From Candidatus Cloacimonadota bacterium (GTDB lineage: Bacteria; Muiribacteriota; UBA6191; JACPRK01), in assembly GCA_021772705.1 (NCBI GenBank), contig JAJFLN010000693.1:1-15119 (forward strand): a stretch of 15,119 bases of DNA, in the 5' to 3' direction. Each line of letters begins with the position of its first letter. Position 1 is the first letter of the stretch. This document shows positions 1 to 8,479 of this stretch, one piece after another. The notes below the pieces were generated by a model, which had not been told where the DNA came from, searched no databases, and saw only the letters and a list, made by a program, of their open reading frames with translations. The translations under genes and the position numbers were made by a program.

Positions 1-120
1 CGGGAAAACTCGGCCATTCAGTCGTCCTGGATGCGGGCATCCATAGTAGGACGAACGGATCGGGAAAACTCGGCCATTCAGTCGTCCTGGATGCGGGCAT
101 CCATAGTAGGGCGAACGGTG
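1..120. repeat. Two tandem copies of a 60-bp intergenic repeat
   Basis: Positions 1-60 and 61-120 are near-perfect tandem copies, differing only at unit positions 51, 59 and 60. The first 50 bases of each unit recur identically at 9320-9369, and the stretch 48-115 matches 9307-9374 over 68 bp without a mismatch. The array lies just 3' of the membrane protein gene that ends at 158 and may extend to the left of the window. Each unit is bounded by a variant of AGGACGAACGG, which suggests that copies expand by recombination between these short boundary words. It is a dispersed noncoding repeat family. Positions 121-157 hold nothing recognisable. Confidence 0.93.
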
Positions 121-157
121 TCCAAACCTGGCCACGAAATCCAGCTGCCCCCCTGGT

Positions 158-1891
158 TCACGTCGTTTCCGGCCACCGGGAATATCGGTAGAGAATGAAC
201 CGGTTCGTTTCGTCGGACCACTCGAAGTCGGCCAGGATACCCTCTAGCAGGACCGGGAATCGCTCCTCCGCGGGAACTCCTTCCATGCCCGGCTGGTAGT
301 GCTTGTCCAGGATCACCATATCCACTTCTCTGGCTCTGAGGAGCTTTCGGATGATGTCCAACCGTGACCCGGGCGCACCTGAGAGTTCCTGCTCGTTCAG
401 GTAGCCGTACTCGAAGGAGAGGGCCGCAGGTGACGGCTTCTGTGCCAGAAAGTAGAGCATCGAGCAGTAGGGCAAGGCCAGGAAGGTCTGGCCGGATTTG
501 AGCTCATTGCTGAGAATGTCGGTCACGTCTTCGAGCTCCGCGGCCTGGGACTCTTCGAGCAAGACCCGGGCTACCGGTACCTTCAGGGGCACGGCCTCTG
601 TCCGGGCCACTCCCACGCCGCCGGTGTAGAGATCGGAAACCTGGATCGAAACGCCCGCCAGGGCTGCTAGCAGCAGAAAGCCGGCACTGGCAGCCAGAGC
701 CCTCCGAAGCCTGTACCCGGAGGAAGTCAGAAGTTTGTCTGATCCGGGTGCGGCGAACTGGTGCGCCAGGGCCACGAGCATGACCGACAGCACGGGGACG
801 TGCTGCAGGAGATGAGAAACATCAGCCCGGGAGAAGTACTTGATGGTCGAGGCGATGCCGATCACCAGCAGCAGCTCCAGCTCTCGCGTCTGCCGCCGAG
901 CGACTGCGAGGACCAGCAAGACTGGGGTCATCAATGCCATCAGCTCCAGCAGGCTGAAGACCAGGCTTGGGAAGGGCTCCGCTGGCTGCAGGCCTCTCAT
1001 GGACCTCGCCGGAGCTCCCAGGCTACCCCCCCGCGTATTGAGCAGAGCATCGTGGACGAAGAGGGCCACGATGGAGTAAACGTCGTTGGGGCCGTCGCCG
1101 GCTAGACGGCTCCTGGACAGGTCGTTCCATCCCTGAGCCGTGAGGTAGGTCTGCCAGGACCGGGTAGCCAAACCGTCGAGGGGCCTGGCCACAGAGGCCG
1201 CGGCTACCAGTCCAAGACCGACCGTCAGAATGGCGCACAGGAGAACCGGCGCCAGGGCCGATCCCGAGCCCCGGTTACCGCCGGCTCGCCCGGTGCCCCG
1301 GACAGACAGATAACCCAGGAGCAGACAGACAACCAGAATGCTCAGGACTGGCCTCAGCAACACCGCCGCGCCGATGCAGCAGCCAGCGCGGCAGGCGGTC
1401 CAGCGTCCCGGGGATTCGAGACAGGTCAGAGCTGCGTAGAGAAACAGGACCAGCGCCAGGGGGGTGAAAGCCTTGAACAGTGGACCTGAGAGCAACAAGA
1501 CCGACAGATAGGCGCCGATTGCCCAGGGCCTGGTGGCCAGTCTGACCCCGCAGAGAAGGGTCAAGAGCGCCGTGGTGGATTTCAGGAGTACCATGAGGCG
1601 GCGGGCGACCAAGAGGTCCTTCCCGAACACGGACATGGCGAGAGCGACCAAATACTGGGCAAAGCTCCAGACGTCAGGGAAGTCTCGGCCCACCATCTCA
1701 CCCCGCATGATCCGCAGAGCGCTGTCGATGAGCAGCCCCTCGTCACTCAGTGAGATCTGGAAGGTGTGGAAACTCCAGAACCAGCCCACGGCGAAGGCGA
1801 AAGCCACCCATCCCGCCCAGGGAGGCAATCCAGGGGCGATGGGTTCGGTCTTGTCCGCTGGCCTTCCTTCCGTGGTGTCCTTCCGGTTCAC
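158..1891 (-). CDS. Polytopic GT-C superfamily glycosyltransferase-like membrane protein
   Basis: This is a 577-residue integral membrane protein of the GT-C fold type (ArnT/PMT-like). Such enzymes usually transfer sugars from lipid-linked donors on the outer face of the inner membrane. Visible features are a first hydrophobic helix at about residues 25-43, a loop with Asp50-Glu51 in the context LSDEG where GT-C enzymes place the catalytic acid, a following RDFPDVW motif, about nine to eleven further hydrophobic helices, and a soluble C-terminal domain from about residue 430. I chose the GTG at 1891 because AGGAG lies 5 nt upstream. An in-frame GTG at 1942 would add 17 residues but has only a weak ribosome site. 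The gene diverges from the PHP-domain gene and their 5' ends overlap. The substrate is unknown, and a non-catalytic relative is possible. Confidence 0.8.
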   Translation of the reverse strand: MNRKDTTEGRPADKTEPIAPGLPPWAGWVAFAFAVGWFWSFHTFQISLSDEGLLIDSALRIMRGEMVGRDFPDVWSFAQYLVALAMSVFGKDLLVARRLMVLLKSTTALLTLLCGVRLATRPWAIGAYLSVLLLSGPLFKAFTPLALVLFLYAALTCLESPGRWTACRAGCCIGAAVLLRPVLSILVVCLLLGYLSVRGTGRAGGNRGSGSALAPVLLCAILTVGLGLVAAASVARPLDGLATRSWQTYLTAQGWNDLSRSRLAGDGPNDVYSIVALFVHDALLNTRGGSLGAPARSMRGLQPAEPFPSLVFSLLELMALMTPVLLVLAVARRQTRELELLLVIGIASTIKYFSRADVSHLLQHVPVLSVMLVALAHQFAAPGSDKLLTSSGYRLRRALAASAGFLLLAALAGVSIQVSDLYTGGVGVARTEAVPLKVPVARVLLEESQAAELEDVTDILSNELKSGQTFLALPYCSMLYFLAQKPSPAALSFEYGYLNEQELSGAPGSRLDIIRKLLRAREVDMVILDKHYQPGMEGVPAEERFPVLLEGILADFEWSDETNRFILYRYSRWPETT

Positions 1892-4319
1892 CGGGACTCC
1901 TCTCTCCCACCTCTCTGTCGTTCCCCTGATTATAGCTTTCACGATTCTCGCAATTCTCGGACCACTTTGCGCGACTCCGGTGACTTCGGCAGAGAGTCCC
2001 CTGAGTCCGCATGTGGATCTGAACCTCGATCTGGTTGAACCGGGAGGATTGACCAGTCAGATCCCCGCCGGGGCTCCGTTCCGGCTGGTGTTGAACGTGC
2101 CCGACCCATCCACTCTGCTGCGCCCAGGGGAAGGCCTGAGGGTGGTGCTGCCCCACTATCATGGATTCTCCATGGCATCCGTGCCCCAGGAGACGCGCGA
2201 GTCTTCTCCCGGTTACACCCGGTTGCTGGCGGCGCCCCCAGGCAGCGTACTGGAACTTCCTGATCCTGACGTCGGGGCCCTGCTGCTGGAGGACACGCCT
2301 CTTTCCTTTGCCGTGAGACTGGATGAGTCCCCCGTGACGACGGAGCCCATCGGCGTCATCTATGGTTTCGGAAAGGCAGGGGCCGCCCGCGCCCAGGCGC
2401 TGGCCATCGGGCCCGCGAGTCCCGGCTATCGGGGCTTCGAGTGCTGGAAGATCGACTCCGCCGGTCGGCCCCTGCGTCTTGTGGCCAGGGCCGATCCGGA
2501 GTTCGTGGCCGCCTCCCCTCGGCGACTGGAGATCGTCGCCCCCACCGTGGTGAGACCTTCGGCGCCATTCCATTTCCGAGTCCTGGTCAAGGACGGTTTC
2601 GGGAATCCAGCCCTCGCTGACCTCCGGCCCCTGGAATGGATGCCGGCGGAGGGGGCACCGGCCACTGACAGCAGCCAGCCCCGCACGTCCCGGACCAGCT
2701 GGATCTCGGTGCGCCACCCGGGAATCACGGCACCCGGGGTCTATCGATTTGCGGCTCGGTGCGGCAAGATCACTGGCAAGTCCAATCCGGTCAGGGTCGA
2801 CTCCACAGCCGAGGCGGTGCTGTTCGGTGATCTGCACGTTCACTGTGGCCAGATCTCACCGGATGGAACAGGGTCACTTCAGCAGGTCTTCCAGTACGGC
2901 AGACAGCTGGAGGGCCTCGACTTCGTCGGCTCCACGGATCACGATGGCGATGTGACCGCCGGGTCCTGGCAGCTGCTTCGGGAGCGGCTGAAGCAGGAAA
3001 ACCTGGGTGGCGATTTCCAGGGCTTCCTGGGGTTCGAGTGGACTCCGGCTTACAGCTGGGGCCACCGCAGCGTGATCTTCCCCGGGCTGGAAGGCGAACC
3101 GATCCCCTGCGGACGTCCCCCGGGAGATAGTCCCGAAGGTCTCTGGCAGGGCCTGCGTCAGTACGGTGCGCTGGCGATTCCCCACCTGCCGAGCGCCGAG
3201 ATCATCGAGCATCACCTCTATGACTGGTCACATCACGATCCGGAACTGGAGCGTCTCGTCGAAGTCCACAGCCAGTGGAGTCCCGGCAAGTGGAAGTTCA
3301 TGGCCCAGGACTCCGAGACCAATCCCAGGGGGGTCCAGTACGCCCTGACTCTGGGTTACCGTCTCGGCCTGATCGCCGGGAGCGATAACCACTCCGCCAG
3401 GGCGGGCAGAACGGGAGGACTGGCCGCGGCCATGTTGCGCCGGCCCGGGCGGGAGGGTCTCTGGGAAGCTCTCAGGTCACGCCGGGTTTACGGAACGACT
3501 GGCGAGCGGATGCTGCTCGACTTCCGGACAGACGATGCCTCGGCAGGTGAGGAATCCCCCTCCCGCACGGGCCCGGTGGAGCTGACCCTCGATGTTCATG
3601 GCACAGCTCCGCTGGATCGGGTCGAGCTGGTCAAGGGCTGGACCGGGGCCACGGTTCCCCTGGAAGCCGTCCACGTCGTCCGGTTTCCACCGGAGCTCCT
3701 GGATGGCCAGGTCTCGTGGACCGATCCAGATCCCTTGCCGGAAGCCTTCTACTACGCTCGAGTCTTTCAGAGAAACGGCGGCCTGGGCTGGACCAGCCCC
3801 ATCTGGTTCAACCGGCCCGGGCTGGAGGTTCCGCTCCGGGAATCGTCCCGAACCCGCGCCTGGTCCAACCTGCCCTTGCCGTCGGGCTGGAAGGCCGGTT
3901 CCTGGTATCGACCGTCGCGAGATCCGATTGACCTGACCCAGCCGGGACCGGATGGCTTCACCCTGGACCTGGAGATGACTCAGGTGCCGGATCGTTCCGA
4001 CACGGTCCGCATGCAGTACTTCCACGTCCGTGGCGAACCACTCAATCTGACGGGGGGGAAGATGCACCGTTTCCGGTACGAGTTGCGGGGGCAGCACCCC
4101 GGTGTCGTGCTGGTGGCCCTCCTCGATGAGGAGCTGAGAAACCCTGGATTCTTCGCCGTTCTGGAGCTGGCTGAGGGTAGACTGAATCGGAAGGTCGAGG
4201 AAACTTTCCGCTGCCAGGCCGCGACCGCGCCGGCCCGGCTACACTTCTTCTTCCCCGCTGAGGACAACAGGTACCAGGTCCAGGGATTGACTCTCGAAGC
4301 AGAGCAGGGCGAGGAGTGA
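1839..4319 (+). CDS. Exported PHP-domain (DUF3604-like) metal-dependent phosphoesterase-like protein
   Basis: The C-terminal two thirds hold a PHP-type metal-binding fold. Candidate metal ligands are GDLHVH (His333, His335), STDHD (Asp367, His368), GFEW (Glu400), IPH (His449), EVHSQW (His477) and GSDNH (Asp516, His518). The order and wording match DUF3604-like PHP proteins, which also tend to end in a beta-rich domain with a YYARV...SPIW pattern, seen here. A hydrophobic segment followed by CATPVTSA gives a signal peptide, so it should act outside the cytoplasm. The start is uncertain. ATG 1839 has GGAGG 13 nt upstream. GTG 1872 or 1875 would give a more usual signal peptide length but lacks a Shine-Dalgarno. 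All three overlap the 5' end of the divergent gene. The open frame continues upstream to 1533 as a shadow. Its natural substrate cannot be inferred. Confidence 0.8.
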   Translation: MGSVLSAGLPSVVSFRFTGTPLSHLSVVPLIIAFTILAILGPLCATPVTSAESPLSPHVDLNLDLVEPGGLTSQIPAGAPFRLVLNVPDPSTLLRPGEGLRVVLPHYHGFSMASVPQETRESSPGYTRLLAAPPGSVLELPDPDVGALLLEDTPLSFAVRLDESPVTTEPIGVIYGFGKAGAARAQALAIGPASPGYRGFECWKIDSAGRPLRLVARADPEFVAASPRRLEIVAPTVVRPSAPFHFRVLVKDGFGNPALADLRPLEWMPAEGAPATDSSQPRTSRTSWISVRHPGITAPGVYRFAARCGKITGKSNPVRVDSTAEAVLFGDLHVHCGQISPDGTGSLQQVFQYGRQLEGLDFVGSTDHDGDVTAGSWQLLRERLKQENLGGDFQGFLGFEWTPAYSWGHRSVIFPGLEGEPIPCGRPPGDSPEGLWQGLRQYGALAIPHLPSAEIIEHHLYDWSHHDPELERLVEVHSQWSPGKWKFMAQDSETNPRGVQYALTLGYRLGLIAGSDNHSARAGRTGGLAAAMLRRPGREGLWEALRSRRVYGTTGERMLLDFRTDDASAGEESPSRTGPVELTLDVHGTAPLDRVELVKGWTGATVPLEAVHVVRFPPELLDGQVSWTDPDPLPEAFYYARVFQRNGGLGWTSPIWFNRPGLEVPLRESSRTRAWSNLPLPSGWKAGSWYRPSRDPIDLTQPGPDGFTLDLEMTQVPDRSDTVRMQYFHVRGEPLNLTGGKMHRFRYELRGQHPGVVLVALLDEELRNPGFFAVLELAEGRLNRKVEETFRCQAATAPARLHFFFPAEDNRYQVQGLTLEAEQGEE

Positions 4320-4338
4320 TGCAGCAGGTGAGTCCACG

Positions 4339-5481
4339 ATGAGGTTCGAGTGGGATTCTGAGCAGGACGCCCGCTTCGAGGCCATCCGTCAGTTTGCCGC
4401 CAGTCGATTGCAGGGCAAGGCGGATCGTGACGGATTCGACCGGGAAGGCTGGAACGCCTGCGGGGCGGAGGGTGTGATCCGTCACGGACTTCCTGAGTGC
4501 TTCTTTGGCGGTCAGTCCCTGGGCTTGCTCTCCACCCTGGGACTCTTCGAGGCCCTGGGCCGTGGAGGTGCCGATCGTGGGTTGCTGTTTGCGCTGGGAG
4601 CCCACCTCTTCGGCGTGGCTGTCCCGCTAGCGTTGCACGGGGACGAGCAGCAGAAGGGTCGCTGGTCCTCGATGCTGGCCAACGGCAAGATCGTCGCTGC
4701 TCTGGCCGTGACGGAACCGGGGCCGGAGTCCGGAGCCGAGCCGGTCCGGGCAGAGGCCGTGGCGGATGGATTCAAGATCCGGGGATGCAAGACGCTGATC
4801 ACCAACGGCCCCGTGGCCGGCCTGTTTCTCGTGATGGCCGTGACCCGGGACGGGCCGGCTCCCTTCTCGTGGTCGGCCTTCCTCGTTCCCCGAGAGACGC
4901 CGGGCCTGAGAGTGGAGTCCCTGGATGCAACGCTGGGCTTGTCGGGAGCCCCCATGGCCAGGCTCATCTTCCAGGACTGTCACGTCTCCTCCTCAGCGCT
5001 CGTCGGTGCGGAACACGGAGGTTACTCGGTCTTCACCACGGCGATGCGGTGGGAGAGGCCGGGGTTACTGGCGGGGTTCATCGGTGCCGCGGAAGCGGAC
5101 CTGGAGCGGGCGGTCCAGTTCGCCAACCAGAGAAGGCTTTCGTCGGGAAGTCTGGCTGCCCAGCAGTCCCTGTCTCATCGGATGGCCCGAATGAAGGTCA
5201 GGCTCGAGGCCGCCCGGCTGCTGATCTACCGGGCAGGGTGGGCCGTGGACAGAGAGTGGAGCCAGGTGGATTCCGCCGTCTCGGAGGCCAAGTTCATGGC
5301 CAGCGAGACTGTGGTCGAGAACGCGCTGGAGATGCTGAAGATCACCGCCGGAGCCGGCTGGACCGACGAGACCGGAGCCGCCACGGGTCTGCGGGACAGT
5401 CTCGGTACCCTCTTCGGGTCCGGAACCTCCGAGGTCCAGTTGCAGCACATCGCCGCAGCCATGGGGCTAAAGCGCCGGTAA
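4339..5481 (+). CDS. Acyl-CoA dehydrogenase-fold flavoprotein, probable L-prolyl-[carrier protein] dehydrogenase (PltE/RedW-like)
   Basis: This 380-residue protein spans a full acyl-CoA dehydrogenase fold: N-terminal helical domain, AVTEPGPESG flavin/substrate motif at 123-132, beta domain to about 225, and C-terminal helical domain ending in GSGTSEVQ. The catalytic Glu at the MCAD position (YEGT) is replaced by Ser361, but Glu239 in MRWERPG fits the alternative catalytic site of isovaleryl-CoA dehydrogenase. That Glu is also used by pyrrole-forming dehydrogenases of the PltE/RedW/PigA/Bmp3 group, where I recall it near residue 243-244. In that group FAD-dependent four-electron oxidation turns prolyl-S-carrier into pyrrolyl-2-carboxyl-S-carrier. 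The ATG has AGGTGAG 6 nt upstream, and the gene sits 19 bp after the PHP gene, probably cotranscribed. The proline role rests on family resemblance plus the prolyl ligase, carrier and halogenase 4 kb away. Ordinary acyl-CoA oxidation is the alternative. Confidence 0.85.
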   Translation: MRFEWDSEQDARFEAIRQFAASRLQGKADRDGFDREGWNACGAEGVIRHGLPECFFGGQSLGLLSTLGLFEALGRGGADRGLLFALGAHLFGVAVPLALHGDEQQKGRWSSMLANGKIVAALAVTEPGPESGAEPVRAEAVADGFKIRGCKTLITNGPVAGLFLVMAVTRDGPAPFSWSAFLVPRETPGLRVESLDATLGLSGAPMARLIFQDCHVSSSALVGAEHGGYSVFTTAMRWERPGLLAGFIGAAEADLERAVQFANQRRLSSGSLAAQQSLSHRMARMKVRLEAARLLIYRAGWAVDREWSQVDSAVSEAKFMASETVVENALEMLKITAGAGWTDETGAATGLRDSLGTLFGSGTSEVQLQHIAAAMGLKRR

Positions 5482-5508
5482 TCCGGAGGTCACCCGTTGT
5501 CCGGCGCT
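5471..5508. terminator. Candidate bidirectional terminator hairpin between convergent genes
   Basis: AGCGCCGG at 5471-5478 and CCGGCGCT at 5501-5508 form a perfect 8-bp GC-rich inverted repeat with a 22-nt loop. It spans the 3' ends of the two convergent genes, whose stop codons are only 8 bp apart, so each arm lies in the last codons of one gene. There is no T-tract on either strand. It could stop transcription from both sides, but chance pairing in GC-rich coding sequence is possible. Confidence 0.4.
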
Positions 5509-8435
5509 GCAGCCGTGGATTGTGAGATAGCCTCGAGGACCATCAACCGGCCATCGAGGAGCACATTCACCCGGCCCATGACGCCGGCATCCAGATCACC
5601 CGGTCTGGCTTCCCGGTGGTTCCACCGCCGCGTTCGAAGCGCATGCTCCGACACGATGTTCGTGTTCAGCGACAGCAACTTGCCGTCGGGGTCGAACAGG
5701 GCGATGCGGCCCGTTTCTGGGAACAGCACCCAGATCCTGTCCAGGCTGTCGACGGTGATTCTGGAGCCGGGAGTCAGCTCCGAGCAGCGCCAGGCGGCCA
5801 GCTCCCGACCCTCGAGATCGGCGACAACGACTTCGCCTCGAGACGGGCAGAGTGCCAGTATCCTGTGACGGCTATCGACGGTCAGATCCGATCGCACTGC
5901 AAAGGGGAAACTCCGGATCAGCCGTCCCCTTGAATCCAGTACTCGCAGGTCACCTTCACTTCCGACGACGAGAGTCTCGGTACCCGGAACCCGGCAGATG
6001 TGAACCGGTACACGCAGCCGCCCTCCTGCATTCCACTCGGTACGGGCCGGGATCTCGGTGCTCAACCTGAGCAGTCGATTCTGGTCGCCGTCGGGTAACA
6101 GAAGATTGCCTTTGCCGTCGAGCTCGAGACTTCCCGGCGGGTTGGGATCGTCCACGTCGACCCAGTTCATCCGGTACTGTGCGGCTGCGCTCGACTGCCG
6201 GAGCGGCAAGGAACGTCCCGAAGCATCGAAGTGCCAGAGTGCCCTGGGAAGGAACCGGAGAATCCAGAATCCAGCACCGTCGGTCTTCAGAGCCGTGTCG
6301 TGAGTCAGGCTCGACAGCTTCTCCAGCTCCACATCCGAGACACTCCGTATTCTCAGGGCATCTTCCGAGGGAACCCAGCTGCACCAGAGCTCCGGTTGAT
6401 CGCGCCAGCGTGACATGACTCTCTCTGCGGGTATCTCCCTCCAGGGACCCGGAGGATCTCCCTTCCGCCACCTCATGGTCGGGGGAGTGACGCCCGGTTC
6501 CTGATGCCACACCGACATGGGAACTTGCCCCTCGAGGAACCAGCCCGGAGGAGTCCTGTTGAGGTAGGTAGCCTCTCCATCGTCCCTCCGAAGGAGGGAG
6601 AGCTGGAACTCCCTTGTGTCCTGAACCTCAATCTGGTACTGGCCTGCTAACGGGATCTGGATTGCCCCTGCCCAGATCAGTCGAGGCGGCACCTGTGGGG
6701 AGCCCGATGTGGCATCGAGCCGCCAACCCTGGAGTCGCTTGATGGAGGCGGCATCGGTGAAGTACATGCGGGCCTTGAGAGGGCCGGCCTGCAGCTGCTT
6801 CACGATTCCCTCGGGATAGAGTTCCTGGAGCTCGAGTGCCTGCCCTTCATCGGAGATGACGAACGCGGCTGGTCTCTCGGAGCTCCGATCCGGTACCAGA
6901 AGTCTCGGCTTCAGGATGTGAATGCCATAGGCCCACTCGATGTATCGAACTGCACGGGCATCGACCTGATAGAAGCGTTCGCTCAGGTCGATGTGCGGCT
7001 GGTAGTACACGTCGAATTGGGAAGACAGCTTGCTGGCCAGGCGTAGGTTGTCGAAGACGGTCTCGGAGGCCGCCAGATCCAGCCTGGCAGATCCAGAGGG
7101 TATCCAGCTCATTAGCGACGACAGCAGCAACAGGGGCAGTAGCCACCGCGGGTCTCTGCCGGACTTCAGCAGGTCCGCTCGGGCCGCGGCGGCGCCTCTT
7201 CCAGCCAGGAGAAACAGAAGCGGCATCGGGTAGACGAAGACCCAGAGGGTCAGGATGTTCTCCGGAACCCGTCGGATCAAGGGCATGGACAGGGCCGTCA
7301 GGGAGAAGGCAAAAAAGACGAGACCCAGCTCCGGCGAGGCATGAGTTCGTTGCCGGAAGACGGCGAAGATCAGGCAGCCCGAGACCACCACAGACAGCAG
7401 AGGAGCCGGACCGGAAGCATCGAGAGGCCAGATCAACCCAAGAACTCCTCCGATGGCGATCAGCAGGTGATGGGCGAAAGCGGTCAGAACATCCAGCGGT
7501 GGATCTCCCAGGACGGAAACCATCATCAGGTGTCCGTAAAGATCCGGTCGAGTCCGGGTCACGGCGGAGGTGACATCGGCGGTCGCCGTCAGCGCCGCAC
7601 CCGCCAGCAGGGGCAGCAGTGCCCGGTGAAGGACCTCCCATCGCTCTCCAGGCCTGACGACGACCCACGCCAGGATGGCCATGACTGGAGCCCAGAGGAC
7701 GCTCACGCCGGTCATGGCGTACTCCTTCATTCCCATTCCCACGCAGAGCCCGGCCAGCAGTGACCACCCTCGGCGACCGGTCCGGAGTCCCAGGCAGAAG
7801 AAGAGAAGAGTCAGCAGCTGACAGAGGATGAAGTCGGATCCCTGGGTCCCCAGCCGGCTCTGCATTACGAGCCGGTGGGAGCTGGCAGCGAAGCCTGCGG
7901 CCACGAGGGCCGCGACGGGGCCGTCCAGTACTCGGGCTGCTCCATAGATGGCTGCCACGACGGCGATCCCGCTCAGGGCATTGGCCGTCCTCAGGGTGCC
8001 GATCTTGGCTGCCGGGGCGGCCGGGAAGTCCTCAGCCGGCCTCTCGTCCTCCCGCCCCCTTCCGGCGATCCAGGCCGCAAGCCGGGTCGAGCCCTGGCTC
8101 CAGTTGGCGAAGTGAGGCTCCACGTCAACGCTCTCTTCCCCATCCATCTGGATCAGGTCCTTCATGACCCCCGCCAGGATCATCTCGTCGGCTCCGAATC
8201 CTCCAGGCACCTCTTCGATGGAGGGAAGCCTGAAGGCTGCGGCCAGAACCATCAACGCAAGAAAGCAGACGGTCTCGGCCACCAGGGGCCGCGACCTTGC
8301 CGGCGATGTCTCGGGACGGGAGACGCCGAGCCGGCTCCCGCGACGACCCAGCCAGGCTGCGACAACAAGCACGGTGATGGACAGCCCCGTGGTGACCATA
8401 CTGGCGATGCTAGAGTCACTCACTGGTCCGGACAC
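5490..8435 (-). CDS. Large membrane glycosyltransferase-like protein with PA14-like and beta-propeller C-terminal domains
   Basis: This 981-residue protein has three parts. Residues 1-445 carry about ten to twelve hydrophobic helices and the GT-C/GT39 signature GGFGADEM, with Asp83 as the likely catalytic acid, followed by a long outer loop. Residues 560-690 include WAGAIQIPLAGQYQIEV, which resembles a PA14 carbohydrate-binding strand pattern. Residues 715-975 hold repeated blocks such as ITVDSLDRIWVL and LTVDSRHRILAL that look like NHL/SMP-30 beta-propeller blades. The likely role is transfer of a sugar from a lipid carrier onto an envelope acceptor, with the extracytoplasmic domains recognising substrate. 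I cannot say what the substrate is. The start at GTG 8435 is uncertain because the G-rich ribosome site lies almost against it. In-frame GTG 8423 is an alternative. The gene is divergent from plsC across 44 bp and convergent with the dehydrogenase. Confidence 0.78.
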   Translation of the reverse strand: MSGPVSDSSIASMVTTGLSITVLVVAAWLGRRGSRLGVSRPETSPARSRPLVAETVCFLALMVLAAAFRLPSIEEVPGGFGADEMILAGVMKDLIQMDGEESVDVEPHFANWSQGSTRLAAWIAGRGREDERPAEDFPAAPAAKIGTLRTANALSGIAVVAAIYGAARVLDGPVAALVAAGFAASSHRLVMQSRLGTQGSDFILCQLLTLLFFCLGLRTGRRGWSLLAGLCVGMGMKEYAMTGVSVLWAPVMAILAWVVVRPGERWEVLHRALLPLLAGAALTATADVTSAVTRTRPDLYGHLMMVSVLGDPPLDVLTAFAHHLLIAIGGVLGLIWPLDASGPAPLLSVVVSGCLIFAVFRQRTHASPELGLVFFAFSLTALSMPLIRRVPENILTLWVFVYPMPLLFLLAGRGAAAARADLLKSGRDPRWLLPLLLLSSLMSWIPSGSARLDLAASETVFDNLRLASKLSSQFDVYYQPHIDLSERFYQVDARAVRYIEWAYGIHILKPRLLVPDRSSERPAAFVISDEGQALELQELYPEGIVKQLQAGPLKARMYFTDAASIKRLQGWRLDATSGSPQVPPRLIWAGAIQIPLAGQYQIEVQDTREFQLSLLRRDDGEATYLNRTPPGWFLEGQVPMSVWHQEPGVTPPTMRWRKGDPPGPWREIPAERVMSRWRDQPELWCSWVPSEDALRIRSVSDVELEKLSSLTHDTALKTDGAGFWILRFLPRALWHFDASGRSLPLRQSSAAAQYRMNWVDVDDPNPPGSLELDGKGNLLLPDGDQNRLLRLSTEIPARTEWNAGGRLRVPVHICRVPGTETLVVGSEGDLRVLDSRGRLIRSFPFAVRSDLTVDSRHRILALCPSRGEVVVADLEGRELAAWRCSELTPGSRITVDSLDRIWVLFPETGRIALFDPDGKLLSLNTNIVSEHALRTRRWNHREARPGDLDAGVMGRVNVLLDGRLMVLEAISQSTAAAPDNG

Positions 8436-8479
8436 TCCCCCTGAACTCCGCCTGCCGCCTCCGTCTCGAAAGCCGATCG

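Noticed and set aside
1..120. CRISPR array
   Set aside because: The units are directly adjacent 60-bp tandem copies without unique spacers, and no cas gene is present.
1743..2843. 366-codon minus-strand open frame
   Set aside because: It lies opposite the PHP-domain coding region, has low-complexity composition without any domain, and conflicts with two well-supported genes.
5419..5421. Apparent loss of the catalytic Glu in the dehydrogenase
   Set aside because: The MCAD-position Glu is Ser361, but the isovaleryl-type Glu239 is present, so the enzyme is not inactive on this evidence.
4497..5525. 342-codon plus-strand open frame in another phase
   Set aside because: It is an out-of-phase shadow of the dehydrogenase gene, rich in Gly and Arg as expected from GC-rich DNA.
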